24,958 nucleotides of DNA from Dehalococcoidia bacterium (lineage in GTDB: Bacteria; Chloroflexota; Dehalococcoidia; GIF9; AB-539-J10). This document shows, piece after piece, positions 17,428 to 24,958 of the stretch. The DNA lies in the NCBI GenBank assembly GCA_030603265.1, contig JAUVYD010000002.1:1-24958 (forward strand). The letters run 5' to 3'. Made by a program: the position numbers and the translations under genes. The notes under the pieces are model-generated. The model saw only the letters and a list, made by a program, of their open reading frames with translations. It was not told the origin of the DNA and did not search any database. Each line of letters starts with the position of its first letter. The stretch's first letter is position 1.

Positions 17428-18905
17428 CAGCGTACGGCGTCCCCGAGTCTCAGCGAAGCGAGAACGTCCTCAACGTTGCCGGGCTCTCGACGCTGTACGA
17501 GATAGCGTCACTGACTTTCGATGACCCCGAGGTCGACTTCTCCTCGGAAGCCCGGGAGAAGGCCGTCCGACTGTTCGGCTTGAGGCGCTTCGCACTGCTT
17601 CGCGGTGCCCCCGGCGAACGCGAACTCCTGTCGGGGTTCGGATTGGGTGGACTGGGAGAAGGCGAACTCGAGACGCTTGAGGAGACCGCCAACCGCGCAG
17701 TGTACCAACTCGGCCCCTCCGGGACTCTCGGACTGCTCATCCTTGAAAGAGGACACGTTCCTTCGGCCAGGGAGAAGAGAATCGGTGGCATCTATGTGAG
17801 AAGGATTGAGGAGTCTTTGGAGAGGGCCCGCGATGTCGAGGCGCGACTGGCTGCTGAGGCTGAGGCTCATGCTGCGGCGCACAGGATGTGGCTGGTGTTC
17901 GACTCGATGAGCGAAGGCATCGCCATAGCTGACGTGGAGGGACACGTTCTCCAGACGAACCGAGCACTGACAGAGATTTTCGGGGTAGAGGGCACTGAGG
18001 CGCTCGTCGGAACGAGTGTCTATTCCCTTGCTGTGCCTGCGGACCGAACCAAGGCCGGGGAATGCCATGCGGAAGCACTTCGCGAAGGGAGGTCCGGTTC
18101 ATACCTGATCGAGATGATGCGCGCTGATGGCAGCACGTTTCCGGCGAGGATGAGCGTGTCCCTTGTTCGGGACAAAGGAGGGGAGTCCGTTGGTCTGACT
18201 GCTGCGATAGAGGACCTCACGGCAGTGAGGCGCGTGGAGGAACTTCAGGAATCCCAGTCGCAGCTTCGGGAGCTTGCCGACTATCTGCAGCAGGCACGAG
18301 AAGAGGAGAGGACGGGTATCGCCCGAGAGCTTCACGATGAGTTGGGCCAGGCGTTGACCGCGTTGAAGATGGACCTCGAGTGGCTCAGGCAGCGCGTTGG
18401 TTCTGACGACGCGAGTTCTGTGTCCAAGATGGAAGGGATGACGAAGCTCATCGACAACACCTCGGATACCGTGCGTAAGATCAGCTCTGAGTTGAGGCCG
18501 GGGATTCTGGACGACCTGGGTCTGGTGGTCGCAATGGGATGGCAGGCCGACGAGTTTGAAAGGCGTAAAGGCATCCCGTGCGCTTTTGCCTCTGACACCG
18601 ATGACCTGCAGCTCGATCCACGGCTGGCGACAGCGCTCTTCAGGGTCTTCCAAGAATGCCTCACGAACGTCGCCCGCCATGCCGAGGCGTCATCGGTTGT
18701 GTCGGAACTCACAGTTCAGGATGGTGTGTTGCGGCTGTCCGTATCGGATGACGGGAAGGGAATCACTGATTCCCAGGCTGCCGACCCTCTTGCTCTTGGA
18801 CTGGTTGGAATGCGCGAGCGTCTGCAGCGCTGGCATGGAAGAATCACCATCTCCGGTGTCCCCGGTCGGGGAACCTCCGTGGTGGTCGTTGTGTCCCTCC
18901 CGTAG
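17424..18905 (+). CDS. PAS sensor histidine kinase, NarL/DegS type (HisKA_3)
   Basis: This is a soluble kinase of 493 residues with no membrane helices. Residues 1-140 look like a degenerate GAF domain (LSTLYEIASLTFDDPEVDFS, then GTLGLLILER). A PAS domain spans about 153-270 (VFDSMSEGIAIADVEGHVLQTN). HisKA_3 follows, with the phosphorylated His at H304 in EERTGIARELHDELGQ. The ATPase domain has its N box in FQECLTNVARHAEA (409-422), DDGKG at 442-446, then GLVGMRERL and GTSVVV. Such kinases pass phosphate to LuxR-type response regulators, but none is adjacent. The GTG at 17424 overlaps the FIST stop, so the FIST protein is a likely sensing partner. Confidence 0.93.
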   Translation: MTAYGVPESQRSENVLNVAGLSTLYEIASLTFDDPEVDFSSEAREKAVRLFGLRRFALLRGAPGERELLSGFGLGGLGEGELETLEETANRAVYQLGPSGTLGLLILERGHVPSAREKRIGGIYVRRIEESLERARDVEARLAAEAEAHAAAHRMWLVFDSMSEGIAIADVEGHVLQTNRALTEIFGVEGTEALVGTSVYSLAVPADRTKAGECHAEALREGRSGSYLIEMMRADGSTFPARMSVSLVRDKGGESVGLTAAIEDLTAVRRVEELQESQSQLRELADYLQQAREEERTGIARELHDELGQALTALKMDLEWLRQRVGSDDASSVSKMEGMTKLIDNTSDTVRKISSELRPGILDDLGLVVAMGWQADEFERRKGIPCAFASDTDDLQLDPRLATALFRVFQECLTNVARHAEASSVVSELTVQDGVLRLSVSDDGKGITDSQAADPLALGLVGMRERLQRWHGRITISGVPGRGTSVVVVVSLP

Positions 18906-18949
18906 AGTGGCGCGTCCCGGCTACGTCCCAAGGCACCTGTGAAGACAGG

Positions 18950-19097
18950 AAGGTTGAGCGAGCGGCGCACGGGGCCACGGGCTGCTTCTCGAATGAGACG
19001 CGTGTACTTCCGGGTCGCCTCAACGTAGTCGCCGGGAGGGCTGATGATGGGCCAGAGCCACGCGAGGTCGCTGTACAGGCGTGTCGTGGGGTGTCAT
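18950..19097 (-). pseudogene. Truncated remnant of a SAM-dependent methyltransferase
   Basis: Directly after the flavoprotein stop (minus strand) an ATGA-style start exists at 19097 (MTPHDT). A frame shifted by one base then reads RLYSDLAWLWPIISPPGD followed by YVEATRKYTRLIREAARG and ends near RRSLNL. From memory, this resembles the N-terminus of a class I methyltransferase family, where the SAM motif LGCGGGHN would follow. Here that motif and everything after it are missing, and the sequence runs into the end of the kinase gene. I infer a gene that lost one base near its start and was cut off after about 50 codons. The homology is by eye. Confidence 0.5.
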
Positions 19098-20788
19098 GAC
19101 TGCCGCAGGGCGCCACTTCCCTGAGGGGGAGTGACGTATGGAAACTCCACGGGACGGTATGAGAGAACTGGACGCTCGTTCTCCCTTCGAATCACGATGC
19201 TGCGTAGCCAGTCCCTGTCATTCTGCTCGGGGTAGTCGCTACGGCAGTGAGCGCCGCGGCTCTCCGTTCGCGTGAGAGCTGCCCTGCACAGCATCCCGGC
19301 GCACAGGAACAGGTTGTGGGTCTTGAGGAGGTACTGCAGGGCCTGGCCGGCCTCCGCATGCAGAGCAGGAAGATATGCACTCAGTCGTTCAATCTCTTCA
19401 CTAGCCTTCCTGAGGGACCCCTCGCTGCGAATAACTCCTGCCTGCTGCCACATGATTTGCCGTAGCTCGGAACGGAGTGTCCGTGCGTCCGGGCCGGACG
19501 GGCCGACGAGTGATTCCAGGCGGCTGCATTCTGCAGCGGCAGTCTCATCCGGCAGCCCGGGCGCGGGCGAGTCTCCTGCCTTCTTCGCGGCCTCGGCGCC
19601 TGCGATTGCGCCGAAGACGAACAGATCGGATAGCGCGTTCCCGGAGAGCCTGTTGGCCCCGTGAATACCTCCGCAAACCTCGCCAACGGCGTAGAGCCCC
19701 CTGAGGGAAGTCTCGGTTCTCTCGTTGATAATGACTCCGCCGAGATGGGTATGAGCGGTTGGCGCAACCCAGACGTGCATCTTGCCGCTGTTGGAGCCTT
19801 TCGGCAGAAGGAGGGCAACCTTGTCCAGTATCGTCCCTGGAATCGTCGAGAGGTCGAGCAGAACGCCGCCGTCGCATCCTCGGCCTTCGAGCACTTCACA
19901 CATGACAACCTGGCTCACCCGGTCGCGGGTAAGCGACATCGCATCGGTCAGCCCATGCCTGGCAAGGATGTCCTCGCCCTCGGAGTTGAGCAGCTTCGCT
20001 CCCGCGCCGACGACGAGAATCTCGTAGAAGATGCCGGGAGAACCGGGGCCTGTCGAGAGGGGATAGAACTGCATGAACTCCATGTCTCTCAGTGGCAGTC
20101 CGGCCTCGTAGGCAAGGGCGTAGCCGTCTCCTGTGGAGCCTGCGGAGTTGTCCGTTCTGCTGAAGAGCTGTCCGGCACCCCCTGTAGCCAGCACGGTTGA
20201 GCGCGCGGTGAATAGCTGGATTGCCCCGTCACGCGACAACGCGACCGCTCCCACAACCTGCAGGTCGCTCAGCAGCAGTCTGGTGACCAGCATTCCCTCG
20301 AAGAAACGGACCCCTTGCCGCTGTGCGTAGTCCCGCATGGGGAATGTGAAGTCCGTCCCGATGACGTTCTCGCCGAATATCATGGCTGCTGCCCTGTGGC
20401 CCGGGTCAATGGAATAGGCGAGCCACGGAGCTGCGTCGGGTCGTGCGAGGCGCACCCCGAATCGGTCGAGCTGGGCCATCTCTCCGGGGACACGCAGGGC
20501 GAGCAGCCTTGCGAGAGACTGGTCGCCGAGGTAGCGGCCGCCCGCGACGGTGTCCCGGAAGTGCTGTTGCCATCCTTCGGGTTCGGAATCTCCCTTTCCG
20601 GGTAGCCTGACCGAAGCGAAGCCCCCTCCGGACATCGCGGTGAGGCTTCCATAGCCGACGCGTGATTGCGAGACTATCCCAACCTTCGCGCCCGCCTCAG
20701 CTGCTTCTATTGCCGCACGCAGGCCTGCCCCACCTCCTCCGATGACCAGGACATCAAGATGCTCGGTTGCGCGCCGTTCCATGTTCAT
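19094..20788 (-). CDS. FAD-dependent fumarate reductase/succinate dehydrogenase-like flavoprotein
   Basis: This flavoprotein of 564 residues belongs to the FrdA/SdhA/NadB superfamily. The FAD-binding GGGGAGLRAA lies near 17-26, a middle substrate domain has PTAHTHLGGV with H346 and H348, a second FAD segment reads LYAVGEVCGGIHGANRLSGN, and the C-terminal ESRGAHCRSDYP lies near 508-520. The segment that carries the covalent FAD histidine in FrdA/SdhA reads GYGSLTAMSGGG and has no His, so FAD is probably non-covalent. No iron-sulfur or membrane subunit gene is nearby. The start ATG 20788 overlaps the stop of the methyltransferase gene (ATGA). Soluble fumarate reductase, L-aspartate oxidase or an oxidoreductase for another organic acid are all possible. 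Confidence 0.87.
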   Translation of the reverse strand: MNMERRATEHLDVLVIGGGGAGLRAAIEAAEAGAKVGIVSQSRVGYGSLTAMSGGGFASVRLPGKGDSEPEGWQQHFRDTVAGGRYLGDQSLARLLALRVPGEMAQLDRFGVRLARPDAAPWLAYSIDPGHRAAAMIFGENVIGTDFTFPMRDYAQRQGVRFFEGMLVTRLLLSDLQVVGAVALSRDGAIQLFTARSTVLATGGAGQLFSRTDNSAGSTGDGYALAYEAGLPLRDMEFMQFYPLSTGPGSPGIFYEILVVGAGAKLLNSEGEDILARHGLTDAMSLTRDRVSQVVMCEVLEGRGCDGGVLLDLSTIPGTILDKVALLLPKGSNSGKMHVWVAPTAHTHLGGVIINERTETSLRGLYAVGEVCGGIHGANRLSGNALSDLFVFGAIAGAEAAKKAGDSPAPGLPDETAAAECSRLESLVGPSGPDARTLRSELRQIMWQQAGVIRSEGSLRKASEEIERLSAYLPALHAEAGQALQYLLKTHNLFLCAGMLCRAALTRTESRGAHCRSDYPEQNDRDWLRSIVIRRENERPVLSYRPVEFPYVTPPQGSGALRQS

Positions 20789-21519
20789 GTCTGAACCTCG
20801 TGGCTGGCCGCCATATCGCCTGCGGTTGAGAACGTGTGCAGAAGCCGTCGCGCCACTATGTGTTCGGGCGACGTGTGGCCGGCCATCTTGGCGCACAGAA
20901 AGCTTCCGAAAAGACCGAAATACAGAGGCTTCTCCTCGACGACCGCGAGTCCCACCCTGGCGAGTTCCTGTCGCAACGATTCGAGATTGAATCCCGAGTC
21001 GCATGTGGAGGCCCAGCCGAGGAGTGCCCTCTCAAGAGCGATATGCCGCTTGCCGGGCTCCTCCAGGAGGAGCACTCCGCCGTCTCGCAGGACCCGCGCA
21101 ACCTGTGCCAGCCCCTCTCGCCAGTTGGGGCAGTGGTGGAGGACTCCCAGTACGAAGACTGCGTCACAGGACTGGTCGGCCAGGTGAAGGCCCGTGATGT
21201 CTCCGACGAAGATCGTGGCAGGAAGTCCGCGTGCTCTGGCGCGTTCCACCTGTTCCGGCATGACATCGAAGGCGAGCAACTCGCGCGGACGGAACATCTC
21301 CCAGATGAGCAAGGTGCTATAGCCTGAGCCGCAGCCGGCGTCCAGAACCACGGCGTCACCCAGGTCGATTCCGTGTCTTCTCATCGCCGCGCTGAACAGG
21401 CGGAGATCCCAGTACTTGAGCAGGAGTTCTCGCGCACGGCTGTTCATGAGGCTGAGTTCGCCGGGTTCAATCGGAGTGCCCGGGTGCCCCTCGCCGCCTG
21501 AACCGCTGGTCTGTGACAT
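20785..21519 (-). CDS. Class I SAM-dependent methyltransferase
   Basis: This predicted cytoplasmic methyltransferase has 244 residues. Motif I is VVLDAGCGSGYST (D60, G62, G64, G66). It is followed by LLAFDVMPEQVERARARG (motif II acidic strand), GDITGLHLADQSCDAVFVLGVLHHCPNW (motifs III-IV split around the DAVF strand) and VLRDGGVLLLEEP. This is the UbiE/small-molecule type; the substrate is not evident. The ATG at 21519 follows GGAGG at four bases; a TTG one codon earlier is also possible. It is the first gene of a minus-strand unit from the promoter near 21555. Its stop overlaps the flavoprotein start, so the two are coupled. Confidence 0.88.
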   Translation of the reverse strand: MSQTSGSGGEGHPGTPIEPGELSLMNSRARELLLKYWDLRLFSAAMRRHGIDLGDAVVLDAGCGSGYSTLLIWEMFRPRELLAFDVMPEQVERARARGLPATIFVGDITGLHLADQSCDAVFVLGVLHHCPNWREGLAQVARVLRDGGVLLLEEPGKRHIALERALLGWASTCDSGFNLESLRQELARVGLAVVEEKPLYFGLFGSFLCAKMAGHTSPEHIVARRLLHTFSTAGDMAASHEVQT

Positions 21520-21554
21520 CAATCCTCCGCAGCCTTGCCCGCATGTCTGATGGC

Positions 21555-21560
21555 ATTATA
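21555..21560 (-). promoter_or_regulatory. -10 box of the methyltransferase-flavoprotein operon
   Basis: The minus strand has a perfect TATAAT, 35 bases before the ATG at 21519. A convincing -35 box is not seen (CTCCAA at 17 bases). Confidence 0.45.
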
Positions 21561-21653
21561 CATGCGCTGGCGAGGAGTTGGAGGCACACCTGGCGTTTGG
21601 GTTGACGGGCGCGCCTCTGCTAGAGTCAGTGGTTGCAGGGAGGTGCCAACAGA

Positions 21654-22649
21654 ATGAAAGTACTGGTCACGTACAGGGATATCCCCGGGCGCGGGCTCAT
21701 CGAGGGCCTGCGGGAGCGATTCGAAGTCCAGGTGAGCACGCACGACGGGCAGATGGCGCGAGAGGAGCTGCTGACAGCAGTCGCTGATGTCGACGCGCTC
21801 GTGTGTCTCCCCAGGGAGCGCATCGATGCAGAGCTGCTGGATGCAGCCCCGGAACTGAGAGTGGTCTCGAACTACGCAGTCGGATTCAACAATGTCGACG
21901 TGGATGCGGCGACGGCGCGGGGAGTGATGGTCACGAACACACCGGATGTTGTGACCGATGCCACGGCGGACCTCGCGTGGGCGATACTCATGGCGATTGC
22001 GCGGGACGTCCTTGTGGTCGACCGCTTCGCGAGGTCCGGTGAATGGAAGGAGTGGCGTCCGGAGGCGTTCATCGCGGCGGATATCACCGGGACGACGCTC
22101 GGGATAGTGGGGTTGGGAAGAATCGGACAGGCGATGGCCAGACGTGCCGCAGGCTTCGACATGCGCGTGCTGTATTCGGACGTGCATCGCGCAGGCCAGG
22201 AGATAGAGCGACGCTCGGGTGCGGAGTTCGTTGAGAGGGACTTCCTCCTGCGAGAGTCCGATTTCGTGACGCTGCATGTGCCGCTGAACGAAGCTACTCA
22301 TCACCTCATCGGCGAGAGGGAACTGTCACTGATGAAACCCACGGCATATCTGGTCAATGCATCGCGCGGACCCATCGTCGATGAGCAGGCGCTCGTCAGG
22401 GCGCTCCGGTCGCACGAGATAGCAGGCGCCGCGCTCGACGTGTACGAGAATGAACCCCGGCTGGCGGAGGGACTTGCGGCCCTGGACAATGTGATTCTGA
22501 TTCCTCATCTGGGGGCCAACTCCAGGCGTACGCGTGACAGGATGGCAGGAATGACCGTGGATAACGTGGTTGCCGCGCTGTCGGGCGAGGTTCCGCCGAC
22601 TCTCGTGAACCCCGAAGTACTCCCGAACAGGAGAGGACTTCACTCGTGA
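21654..22649 (+). CDS. D-2-hydroxyacid dehydrogenase (glycerate/glyoxylate reductase type)
   Basis: This enzyme of 331 residues reduces 2-oxoacids to D-2-hydroxyacids, or the reverse, with NAD(P)H. The Rossmann motif GLGRIG lies at 153-158 and an Asp (VLYSD) ends the second strand, which favours NAD(H). The catalytic set is present at the normal spacing: R238 in NASRGP, E267 in YENEP and H285 in PHLGAN. The N-terminal half (VCLPRERIDAELLDAAPEL, SNYAVGFNNVDV) is typical of glycerate dehydrogenase and glyoxylate or hydroxypyruvate reductases. The ATG at 21654 is preceded by GGGAGG at about 10 bases; the TTG at 21633 lies before that site and is rejected. The gene is convergent with the MFS carrier and overlaps its end by 10 bp. 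Confidence 0.93.
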   Translation: MKVLVTYRDIPGRGLIEGLRERFEVQVSTHDGQMAREELLTAVADVDALVCLPRERIDAELLDAAPELRVVSNYAVGFNNVDVDAATARGVMVTNTPDVVTDATADLAWAILMAIARDVLVVDRFARSGEWKEWRPEAFIAADITGTTLGIVGLGRIGQAMARRAAGFDMRVLYSDVHRAGQEIERRSGAEFVERDFLLRESDFVTLHVPLNEATHHLIGERELSLMKPTAYLVNASRGPIVDEQALVRALRSHEIAGAALDVYENEPRLAEGLAALDNVILIPHLGANSRRTRDRMAGMTVDNVVAALSGEVPPTLVNPEVLPNRRGLHS

Positions 22650-23911
22650 AGGCTCGCGCCGGAGCTTCTTGACTCGACTTCCTTCTCGTACGGAGTCTTC
22701 GTAATGGATGCTGCGAGCAGGAGCGCCCCAACTGCCATGGCGGTGATTACGATGAACGGCAGACGGTAGCTCCCGAGGACGTCAAATGCCCTGCCCGCGA
22801 GCACCGGGCCGGCTGCACCCGTTATGCCGCCCCCGGCCATGATGACGCCGAAAATCGCCCCGTGCGAGATGGTGCCAAAGAGCTGTGCGACGACGGGGGC
22901 GATGAGTGTGAAGAAGCCTCCGTGGCTGAGCCCGTAGAGAACGGCGAAGCTGTAGAGCATCCACAGCGAGTCGGCGAACTGCAGCCAGACAAGCGCCGAG
23001 ATGAGAGGGACGAAGCAGAGCAGCAGCGCTTTCCGTGCACCCAATCTGTCAACCACGACGCCGATGATAGCCCGCGCTGCGATGCTCGTTCCTCCGATGA
23101 TTGCGAGAATGCCTGCCGCGCCGACGGAGGACACCCCGAGGTCCTGCGCGTGGGGCACGGTGTGAATCATGACTACTTCGGCGCAGGCTATTACAAGAAC
23201 GTACATGGCAAACAGAGTCCGGAACTGACGGATGTGCAGTGCCTGTCGGAGAGGAGTGCCTTCCTCCGGCCTCTCCGTCGCTGTCGGCGTGGCTGGCTCG
23301 CTGGCGCCGTAGGCCCGCAGGCCCATGGTAGACGGGTCGCGCTTCATGAACTGCGCCATGGCGATGAGCGCGACGATGGCGATGGCCCCGAGCACGACAT
23401 ACGCCGTCCTCCAACCTTGTGTCTCAATGAGATGACTGGCCAGTAGAGGAGTGGCCATCATGCCGACGCCGGTCCCGATCTTTGCAAGGCCTGTCACGGT
23501 GCCTCTCTTCTTCACGAACCAGCGTGCTATTGTGGAGAGGGGCACGACGTCGGCGCCGCTCATGCCGATTGCGACTATGGCGTAGAACACATAGATTTGC
23601 CACAAGCCGTTCAATCCGGACATGAGTATGTAGCCCAGACCGAAGCAGAAACCGCAGATGGCCAGCGTGAGCCGGGGGCCACGCCTGTCCACCATGGCTC
23701 CGGCAGGCAGGTTCATCAGTCCAAGGATGAGCCAGCCCATGGAAGCCACACCGGCGACCTGCGCGCGGGTCCAGTCAAACTCGTTGAGCAGCGGGTTGAA
23801 GAAGAGCCCGAAGCTGCGATAGGTTCCCCAGAAGACAGCCTCGATGAGGAAGCCCAGGGCGGCGATGACGTAGCCGTAGAAGAACCGCCTGCGGAGGGGG
23901 CTCTCAGTCAA
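22640..23911 (-). CDS. MFS transporter, OFA/monocarboxylate-like
   Basis: This inner-membrane carrier of 423 residues has about 12 helices in two halves, split by a polar loop near 200-225 (ASEPATPTATERPEEG). The start FYGYVIAALGFLIEAVFWG and the loop motif GAMVDRRGPR (with VDRLGARKA as its second-half counterpart) are typical of the oxalate/formate antiporter and monocarboxylate group. The TTG at 23911 is the only start that keeps the first helix; an in-frame TAG lies eight codons upstream with no ATG between. GGGGAAA precedes it. Its neighbours handle 2-hydroxyacids and other oxidised organic acids, which fits a carboxylate substrate, but this is inference. Confidence 0.87.
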   Translation of the reverse strand: MTESPLRRRFFYGYVIAALGFLIEAVFWGTYRSFGLFFNPLLNEFDWTRAQVAGVASMGWLILGLMNLPAGAMVDRRGPRLTLAICGFCFGLGYILMSGLNGLWQIYVFYAIVAIGMSGADVVPLSTIARWFVKKRGTVTGLAKIGTGVGMMATPLLASHLIETQGWRTAYVVLGAIAIVALIAMAQFMKRDPSTMGLRAYGASEPATPTATERPEEGTPLRQALHIRQFRTLFAMYVLVIACAEVVMIHTVPHAQDLGVSSVGAAGILAIIGGTSIAARAIIGVVVDRLGARKALLLCFVPLISALVWLQFADSLWMLYSFAVLYGLSHGGFFTLIAPVVAQLFGTISHGAIFGVIMAGGGITGAAGPVLAGRAFDVLGSYRLPFIVITAMAVGALLLAASITKTPYEKEVESRSSGASLHE

Positions 23912-23990
23912 CCCGTTTCCCCGTGTCGGTATCTATCATTGGCTTCGCTGCCAGCGGGCCCGGCCGGCATGGCAGGGTGCAACGTTGTGG

Positions 23991-24958
23991 TCAATGAGAG
24001 TTGGTTTTCTCCCACTCCTTCTTCAATTCCCGGTAGCTGGCGACGTTCTCCGCCAACATCTCCCTGATGGGAAGCTGGTAGGGACATCTCTCTTCGCAGA
24101 GGCCGCATTGAGTGCACTCCGCTGCCTTCTCAAGCGCCTCGGCGATGAAGCCGGAGAAGAGACTCTTCCTCGGCATGCGCTTGACCATTGCAGGGAAGGC
24201 CAGCACGACCGAGATGGGGATGCCGGCCGTGCACGGCTGGCAATAGTCGCAACGGCGGCAGAAGCGGCTTCCCGTCTCCCGGCGCATTCGCTCAATCTCT
24301 GCCTTCTCGTCCTCCGTGAGCTCGACGGGTCCCTCGACTATGCGGACAATCCCCTCTATCTCTGCTATCCGTTCGATGCCCGGTATCGGGACGACATTCG
24401 GGTACTGCAGGAGGTACTTGATGGCGAGCGTCGCGTTGTCAATTATGCCTCCCGCGAAAGGCTTCATGGCGATGAAGGCCACATCGTGCTGCAACGCAAG
24501 AGATGCGAGTTCCTCGCCCGGCTCGTGGGCAATGAAGTTGAACGGGTACATGACGGTCTCGAAGCGCCCGGTCTTCACTGCCTCCTTCGCCACATCAATC
24601 TGGTGCGACGTGATGTCTATGTGCCTGATCTTGCCGGCGCGTTTCGCCTGCTCCACGAAGGGAAAGGGTCCCGTCGGGTCAAGTACCTTCTCCAGCTCCG
24701 GGAAGCTGCTCACGTTGTGGAACTGGTAGAGGTCGATGGTGTCCACCTGAAGCATCTTGAGGCTCTGCTCGAGGTGCGCCTCGACGCCGTTGGGCGTACG
24801 GCTCTGGGTCTTTGTGGACAGGATGACTTTTCCCTTCCACCCCTCCAGCGCTCTGCCCATGCGGTCCTCGCTGGTCGTGTACGCGTTCGCCGTGTCAAGG
24901 TACGTGATGCCAAGCTCGAGGCAGCGCTTCACAACGGCGATTGCGTCCTCTTCCTCCC
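23991..24958 (-). CDS. Aldo/keto reductase with C-terminal 4Fe-4S motifs (partial, 5' end outside)
   Basis: The gene is open to the right edge of the window, so the N-terminus is missing; about 322 codons are present. The aldo/keto reductase barrel shows LGITYLDTANAYTTSE (catalytic Asp and Tyr), VILSTKTQSR (Lys) and DLYQFHNVS (His). After the barrel, near PVELTEDEKAEIERM, comes an iron-sulfur region with Cys motifs CRRCDYCQPC (24231-24260) and CTQCGLCEERCP (24084-24116). This is the arrangement of the predicted oxidoreductase family COG1453, with one regular CxxCxxCxxxCP and one shortened set. It probably reduces a carbonyl using NAD(P)H with electron exchange through the clusters. It is on the same strand as the MFS gene, 79 bp upstream of it. 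Confidence 0.92.
   Translation of the reverse strand, partial: EEEDAIAVVKRCLELGITYLDTANAYTTSEDRMGRALEGWKGKVILSTKTQSRTPNGVEAHLEQSLKMLQVDTIDLYQFHNVSSFPELEKVLDPTGPFPFVEQAKRAGKIRHIDITSHQIDVAKEAVKTGRFETVMYPFNFIAHEPGEELASLALQHDVAFIAMKPFAGGIIDNATLAIKYLLQYPNVVPIPGIERIAEIEGIVRIVEGPVELTEDEKAEIERMRRETGSRFCRRCDYCQPCTAGIPISVVLAFPAMVKRMPRKSLFSGFIAEALEKAAECTQCGLCEERCPYQLPIREMLAENVASYRELKKEWEKTNSH

Noticed and set aside
21602..21626. TTGACG and TAGAGT as promoter of the D-2-hydroxyacid dehydrogenase
   Set aside because: The spacer is only 13 bases, too short for a working sigma70 promoter.

Overview
The window looks like a piece of chromosome from a high-GC bacterium. I infer a Chloroflexota lineage of the Dehalococcoidia type, but the sequence does not prove it. 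The clues are a 23S rRNA gene standing alone with its own promoter and no 16S or 5S beside it, tRNAs with encoded CCA, strong AGGAGG-type ribosome sites, sigma70-like promoters (TTGACA / TANNNT), and short GTAGGGGCG...CGCCCCTACA palindromes between genes. Nothing points to a prophage, plasmid, insertion sequence or CRISPR array.

Layout. 1-282: non-coding, three related palindromic repeats. 283-4571 (minus): ion and sulfur transport group of two half-size YeeE/YedE proteins, a DUF1622 membrane protein and a type II (Ca2+-like) P-type ATPase. 4804-5877 (minus): CorA Mg2+/Co2+ channel. 6042-6118 (minus): tRNA-Asp, with a promoter back to back with that of 6266-7363 (plus), which holds a small beta-rich FAIM1-like protein and the SurE nucleotidase. 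7569-9788 (plus): a tight three-gene group of P1/DmpA-family peptidase, panD and panC, closed by a hairpin. 9910-10953 (plus): a 2,4-diaminopentanoate-dehydrogenase-like oxidoreductase. 11043-14250 (plus): rRNA unit of promoter, 23S rRNA inside a processing stem of at least 31 bp, initiator tRNA-Met and an intrinsic terminator. 14251-14614: no gene seen. 14615-15541 (minus): alpha/beta hydrolase. 15796-18905 (plus): a beta-alanyl-CoA ammonia-lyase-like hotdog enzyme, a FIST-domain protein and a PAS histidine kinase whose start overlaps the FIST stop. 18950-21519 (minus): methyltransferase, then a fumarate-reductase-like flavoprotein (ATGA overlap), then what I read as the broken remnant of a second methyltransferase. 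21654-22649 (plus): D-2-hydroxyacid dehydrogenase, convergent with and overlapping an MFS carrier (22640-23911, minus). 23991-24958 (minus): an aldo/keto reductase with C-terminal iron-sulfur motifs, cut by the window edge.

How the genes may work together. The clearest theme is beta-alanine and related amino-acid chemistry. PanD makes beta-alanine, PanC consumes it, the P1 peptidase belongs to a superfamily that includes beta-aminopeptidases, and a beta-alanyl-CoA ammonia-lyase homologue sits about 6 kb downstream beside a possible ligand-sensing FIST/kinase pair. The second half of the window is rich in redox enzymes for small organic acids. The most unusual items are the peptidase-panD-panC grouping, the stand-alone 23S/initiator-tRNA unit, the FIST-kinase pair without an adjacent response regulator, and the decayed methyltransferase. 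No wholly new system is evident.
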